A stretch of 64,000 nucleotides of DNA from Saprospiraceae bacterium (GTDB lineage Bacteria; Bacteroidota; Bacteroidia; Chitinophagales; Saprospiraceae), in the NCBI GenBank assembly GCA_016714445.1, contig JADJNF010000001.1, positions 434,001 to 498,000 on the forward strand, read 5' to 3'. The notes beneath the pieces were generated by a model that was not told the DNA's origin, searched no databases, and worked only from the letters and a program-made list of their open reading frames with translations. The translations under genes were made by a program, and so were the position numbers. Shown here in pieces: positions 60,889-64,000 of this stretch (positions within the stretch are counted from its first letter, which is position 1; each line of letters opens with the position of its first letter).

Positions 60889-63800
60889 ATGAAGATTCCA
60901 GAGTTAAACTCCCTGCAATTTTGCACTTATGCAAGTTGGGTTTTGAGTATTTGTCACTAGGTAAGGCCACCTGGGATGCTGAACACAATATATTTACATC
61001 GATATTCTATGAAAGTATTCATGCTCTTAATCCGGAAATGGAAGCCTGGGGAGATTAAATTACTATACGATAAACTCACACTGACGCTGGATAATGAAGA
61101 TTTGGGTAAAAGTTTTATGAGATGCTTACTTCAGAAACGGGACCAAGGATTATTGATTTTGATGATTTCAGTAAAAATAAATTGCAGGTCGTGACTGAAT
61201 TGCCCTGTATCAATGGTGATGAGTGAATTCAGACCTGACATAACTATCCTGATCAATGGGCTGCCTTTGGTATTTATAGAAGTCAAAAGCCCAATAATCT
61301 TGATGGGATTCAAGCGGAATACAAAAGGATGGAAACCAGATTTCAAAATAAGAAGTTTAGAAAGTTTGTCAATCTTACTCAGATGATGGTGTTTTCTTAA
61401 TAATATGCCTTATGATGATGAAGGTTTACAACCATTGCAAGGCGCATTTTATGCCACCACAGCTTATGGCAAAGTGAAGTTTAATTTTTCGGGGAAGAAA
61501 CACATTTTGATTTAACTACCCTATTGAGAGATATCTCTGACGAAACAGAAAGCAACATACTTGCTGATAATAATCTCATAAGCATTAAACATTCTCCTGA
61601 GTTTATTACAAATAAAAATCCGGAAAGCCCTACCCATAAGATATTTTCAATTCATTGTTTCAGATGGACCGTCTTTCCTTTATGATTCGATATGGTTTGG
61701 CGTATGTAAAGGGAGAAAATGGTGGAAAAAACACATCATGCGGTATCCACAGCTGTTTGCTACCAAAGCCATTGAAAATAAGCTGAATGAGGGTGTCAAA
61801 AATGGCATCATCTGGCACACACAGGGCAGCGGAAAAACGGCATTGGCTTATTATAATGTGAAGTATCTCACCCATTATTTTCGGAATAGAGGCATTGTAC
61901 CAAAGTTTTATTTTATCGTAGATCGATTGGATTTGTTGGTACAAGCATCAAAAGAATTTAACAGTCGTGGATTGGTGGTTCATAAGATTCAGTCCAAAGA
62001 AGCATTTGTCAAAGACTTGAAAATGACTACAGTGATACATAACAGTTCGGGCAAACCGGAAATCACGGTGGTGAATATTCATAAATTTGAGAATGATCCT
62101 GATGTGGCTTCCAAAAAGGATTACAATATAAATGTGTATATATTTTCAGGACGAAGTACATCGCAGCTACAATCCTAAAGGTGGCTTCCCTGGCCAATCT
62201 TAAAGAATCTGATATCAATGCCATCAAAATAGGACTGACTGGTACGCCATTGCTCAGTGATGAATATAACTCCAGGGCTTTGTTTGGCGATTACATCCAC
62301 AAGTATTATTACAATGCATCTATAGCAGATGGATACACTTTGCGTTTGATCAGGGAAGAAATAGAAACGAGTTATCATTTCAAGCTTAAAAAAATACTGG
62401 AAGAAATCGATGTCATCAAAGGTAAAAGCAACCGTAAAGAAGTATATGCAGATGTGAAGTTTGTTGAGCCATGCTAAAATACATCGTCAGTGATTTTGAA
62501 AAATTCAGACTAACAACAGGTGATTCGAGTATTGGTGCCATGGTGATTTGTGATTCATCAGAGCAAGCTGAAAAGCTAAAGGAAGTATTTGACTATACTT
62601 ATGCAGATACATCTGATAAAGAAGTTGAATCAAATCTGGCAGCAGATCCTTTAATGCCATATAACGCTAAAATGGCAGCCCAAAACAAAGTGACATCTGC
62701 GGCACTTATACTCCATGATGCAGGAACTAAACTGGAACGCGAAGATTTAATAGAAGATTTCAAACACGGCAAAGTAGATTTGCTTTTCGTGTAGAATATG
62801 TTGCTCACAGGTTTTGATGCGCCAAGGCTCAAAAAACTATATGTGACCCGCGTCATCAAGGCACACAATCTCTTGCAGGCATTAACAAGAGTCAATCGAT
62901 CTTACAAGGATTTCAGATACGGTTATGTGGTCGATTTTGCGGATATTCAAAGTGAATTTGACAAAACAATAGGAGATTATTTTGACGAATTGCAACGTGA
63001 ACTCGGTAGTGAAGCAGAACATTATTCCCAATTATTCAAAACCAAGGAAGAAATAGATCAGGATATACAACATATCCAGGATGTGCTTTTTCAATATAAC
63101 ACTTCCAATGCAGAAGGATTTTCGCAACAAGTATCTCAGATCAATGATCAAAAAACGATGTTGGAACTGACCAAAGCACTTAATAATGCCAAGGAACTTT
63201 ATAACCTGATTCGGCTCAGTGGACAATATGATATTCTGGAAAGCTGGATTTCAGGATGTTAACTATACTTGGTCGAGAAGCCAATAATCGACTGGCACTC
63301 ATCAACGCTAAAGAATCTCTTGAAAATGATGTAGATGCAATATGCTTCGTATAGCACTGGAAGATGTACTCTTTGCTTTCCGCAAAGGTGAATGAAGAAG
63401 AGATGATCATCACTGACAAACTGAAAGATACCCTAAGAAAAACACGAGAAACGCTATGGTAATTTTGACCCGCACGATCCGGTTTTTATCACTGAAGAGA
63501 AGAGCTCGAAGGATGTTTAAAAAATCTGAGCGAAATCACCACCCAAGAGATGCAGGAAAACTATCAAAGCACTGAACTGGTTGTACGAAGAAGCGGGACA
63601 GAACTGGAACCGTAAACAATTTCTAAAGCCAAATACGACCAGGATGCCAATATGCCTGCATCCATAAGAGGTTGATGGAAAAAGATCCACTGACAGATAG
63701 GGAGAGCAAACCTTTGAAGCACTAAAAAAGCCTGAAAAAGAAATAGATGGAACAAATCAGACAGAACCTGCCCACATACTCGAAAACGAAAGTTTCTGTA

Positions 63801-63934
63801 GAGAAAATGATACCAAGACTGGTGATCAGTGAGTTGAAAACAAACGCATGAGCTGCCACTAGAGTTGAGGTCACAAACTATTAATCAAATCATTGTCAGG
63901 GAGTATGAATGAGTTTCGTGGGAGGAGCGCTTAG
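60889..63934 (+). CDS. hsdR: Type I restriction enzyme R subunit (HsdR-like), many frameshifts
   Basis: About 1010 residues. The N-terminal nuclease domain is MSFNEDSRVKLPAILHLCKLGFEYL, then EFRPDITILINGLPLVFIEVKKPN with the D-x(n)-E-x-K active site. The helicase motor has Walker A in WHTQGSGKTALAYYN, IKIGLTGTPLL and the C-terminal motor NMLLTGFDAPRLKKLYVTRVIKAHNLLQALTRVNRSYKDFRYGYVVDF. The Asp-Glu box lies in the frame-broken stretch near 62150. The helical C-terminus ends VISELKTKHELPLELRS and MNEFRGRSA. Roughly a dozen shifts occur. No HsdM or HsdS is in the window, so either they lie downstream or this is a solitary relic. Confidence 0.85.
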
Positions 63935-64000
63935 TTTTTACTTGTCGGGACCCTAAGGATGGCTTGTACAGGACATACCCCCCTTCCTTAAATATGGAGG

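Noticed and set aside
60889..63934. Complete type I restriction system in the window
   Set aside because: Only the R subunit is present; no HsdM or HsdS motifs occur before the window ends.

Overview
The window looks like a Bacteroidota chromosome, most likely a Saprospiraceae-type organism. The evidence is the low GC content, promoters with a TAnnTTTG -7 element, type IX secretion (T9SS) C-terminal sorting domains, an initiator tRNA without encoded CCA, Bacteroidota-type HscA, and AraC/Crp/ECF regulators of that phylum. Nearly every second gene, including essential ones such as der, carries one or more single-base frameshifts. I read most of these as base-call errors of a long-read assembly rather than biology, so I annotate such genes as one CDS spanning the shifts.

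Region 1 (1-22.4 kb) is mostly core genome: the 3' end of adenine deaminase, hscA, a TIGR02206-like membrane protein, a TMTC-like TPR membrane protein, hemolysin III, TerC, a truncated ApbE, a DEDD exonuclease, an MbnP/MbnH pair, tRNA-fMet with a duplicated 3' half, AraC/GNAT/OsmC/nitrilase genes, a tandem-domain lipoprotein, an AI-2E-family permease, der, rfbC-rfbD, a paraoxonase-like gene, a secreted protein and a DinB protein.

Region 2 (22.6-52.8 kb) is accessory, and I interpret it as a decayed integron-like cassette array. It starts with the C-terminal part of an IntI-like tyrosine recombinase, which is split by a small GIY-YIG element with terminal inverted repeats. Downstream lie at least five, possibly seven, long imperfect hairpins of about 100-130 bp that look like attC sites (A-G). 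Between them are cassette-like cargo genes: GYF-domain proteins, two T9SS beta-helix proteins, hypothetical genes and a PD-(D/E)XK nuclease. The best evidence is end complementarity. The first bases after one hairpin are the exact complement of the bases that open the next hairpin, as expected for cassettes that were once circles. Five group II introns of two families sit exactly at the GTT cores of these hairpins. Family 1 (three copies) is antisense to the cassettes and family 2 (two copies) is sense. One hairpin (site C) is flanked on both sides by divergent introns. The array also holds two different IS91-like transposase plus tyrosine-recombinase modules, an ECF sigma factor with an apparent anti-sigma/outer-membrane-barrel fusion, and a HxlR-VOC-SRPBCC-TfoX cluster.

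Region 3 (52.8-59.3 kb, minus strand) begins with an MFS-rhodanese gene truncated at the array edge. It continues with DUF2490, Crp/Fnr, and an ArsR-led operon of an SQR-like flavoprotein, two DsrE-family proteins, a SAM methyltransferase and a nucleoside phosphorylase, which suggests reactive-sulfur metabolism. Region 4 (59.3-64 kb) holds a GC-richer, gene-free stretch with a nested cruciform, then a type I restriction HsdR subunit without HsdM/HsdS in view.
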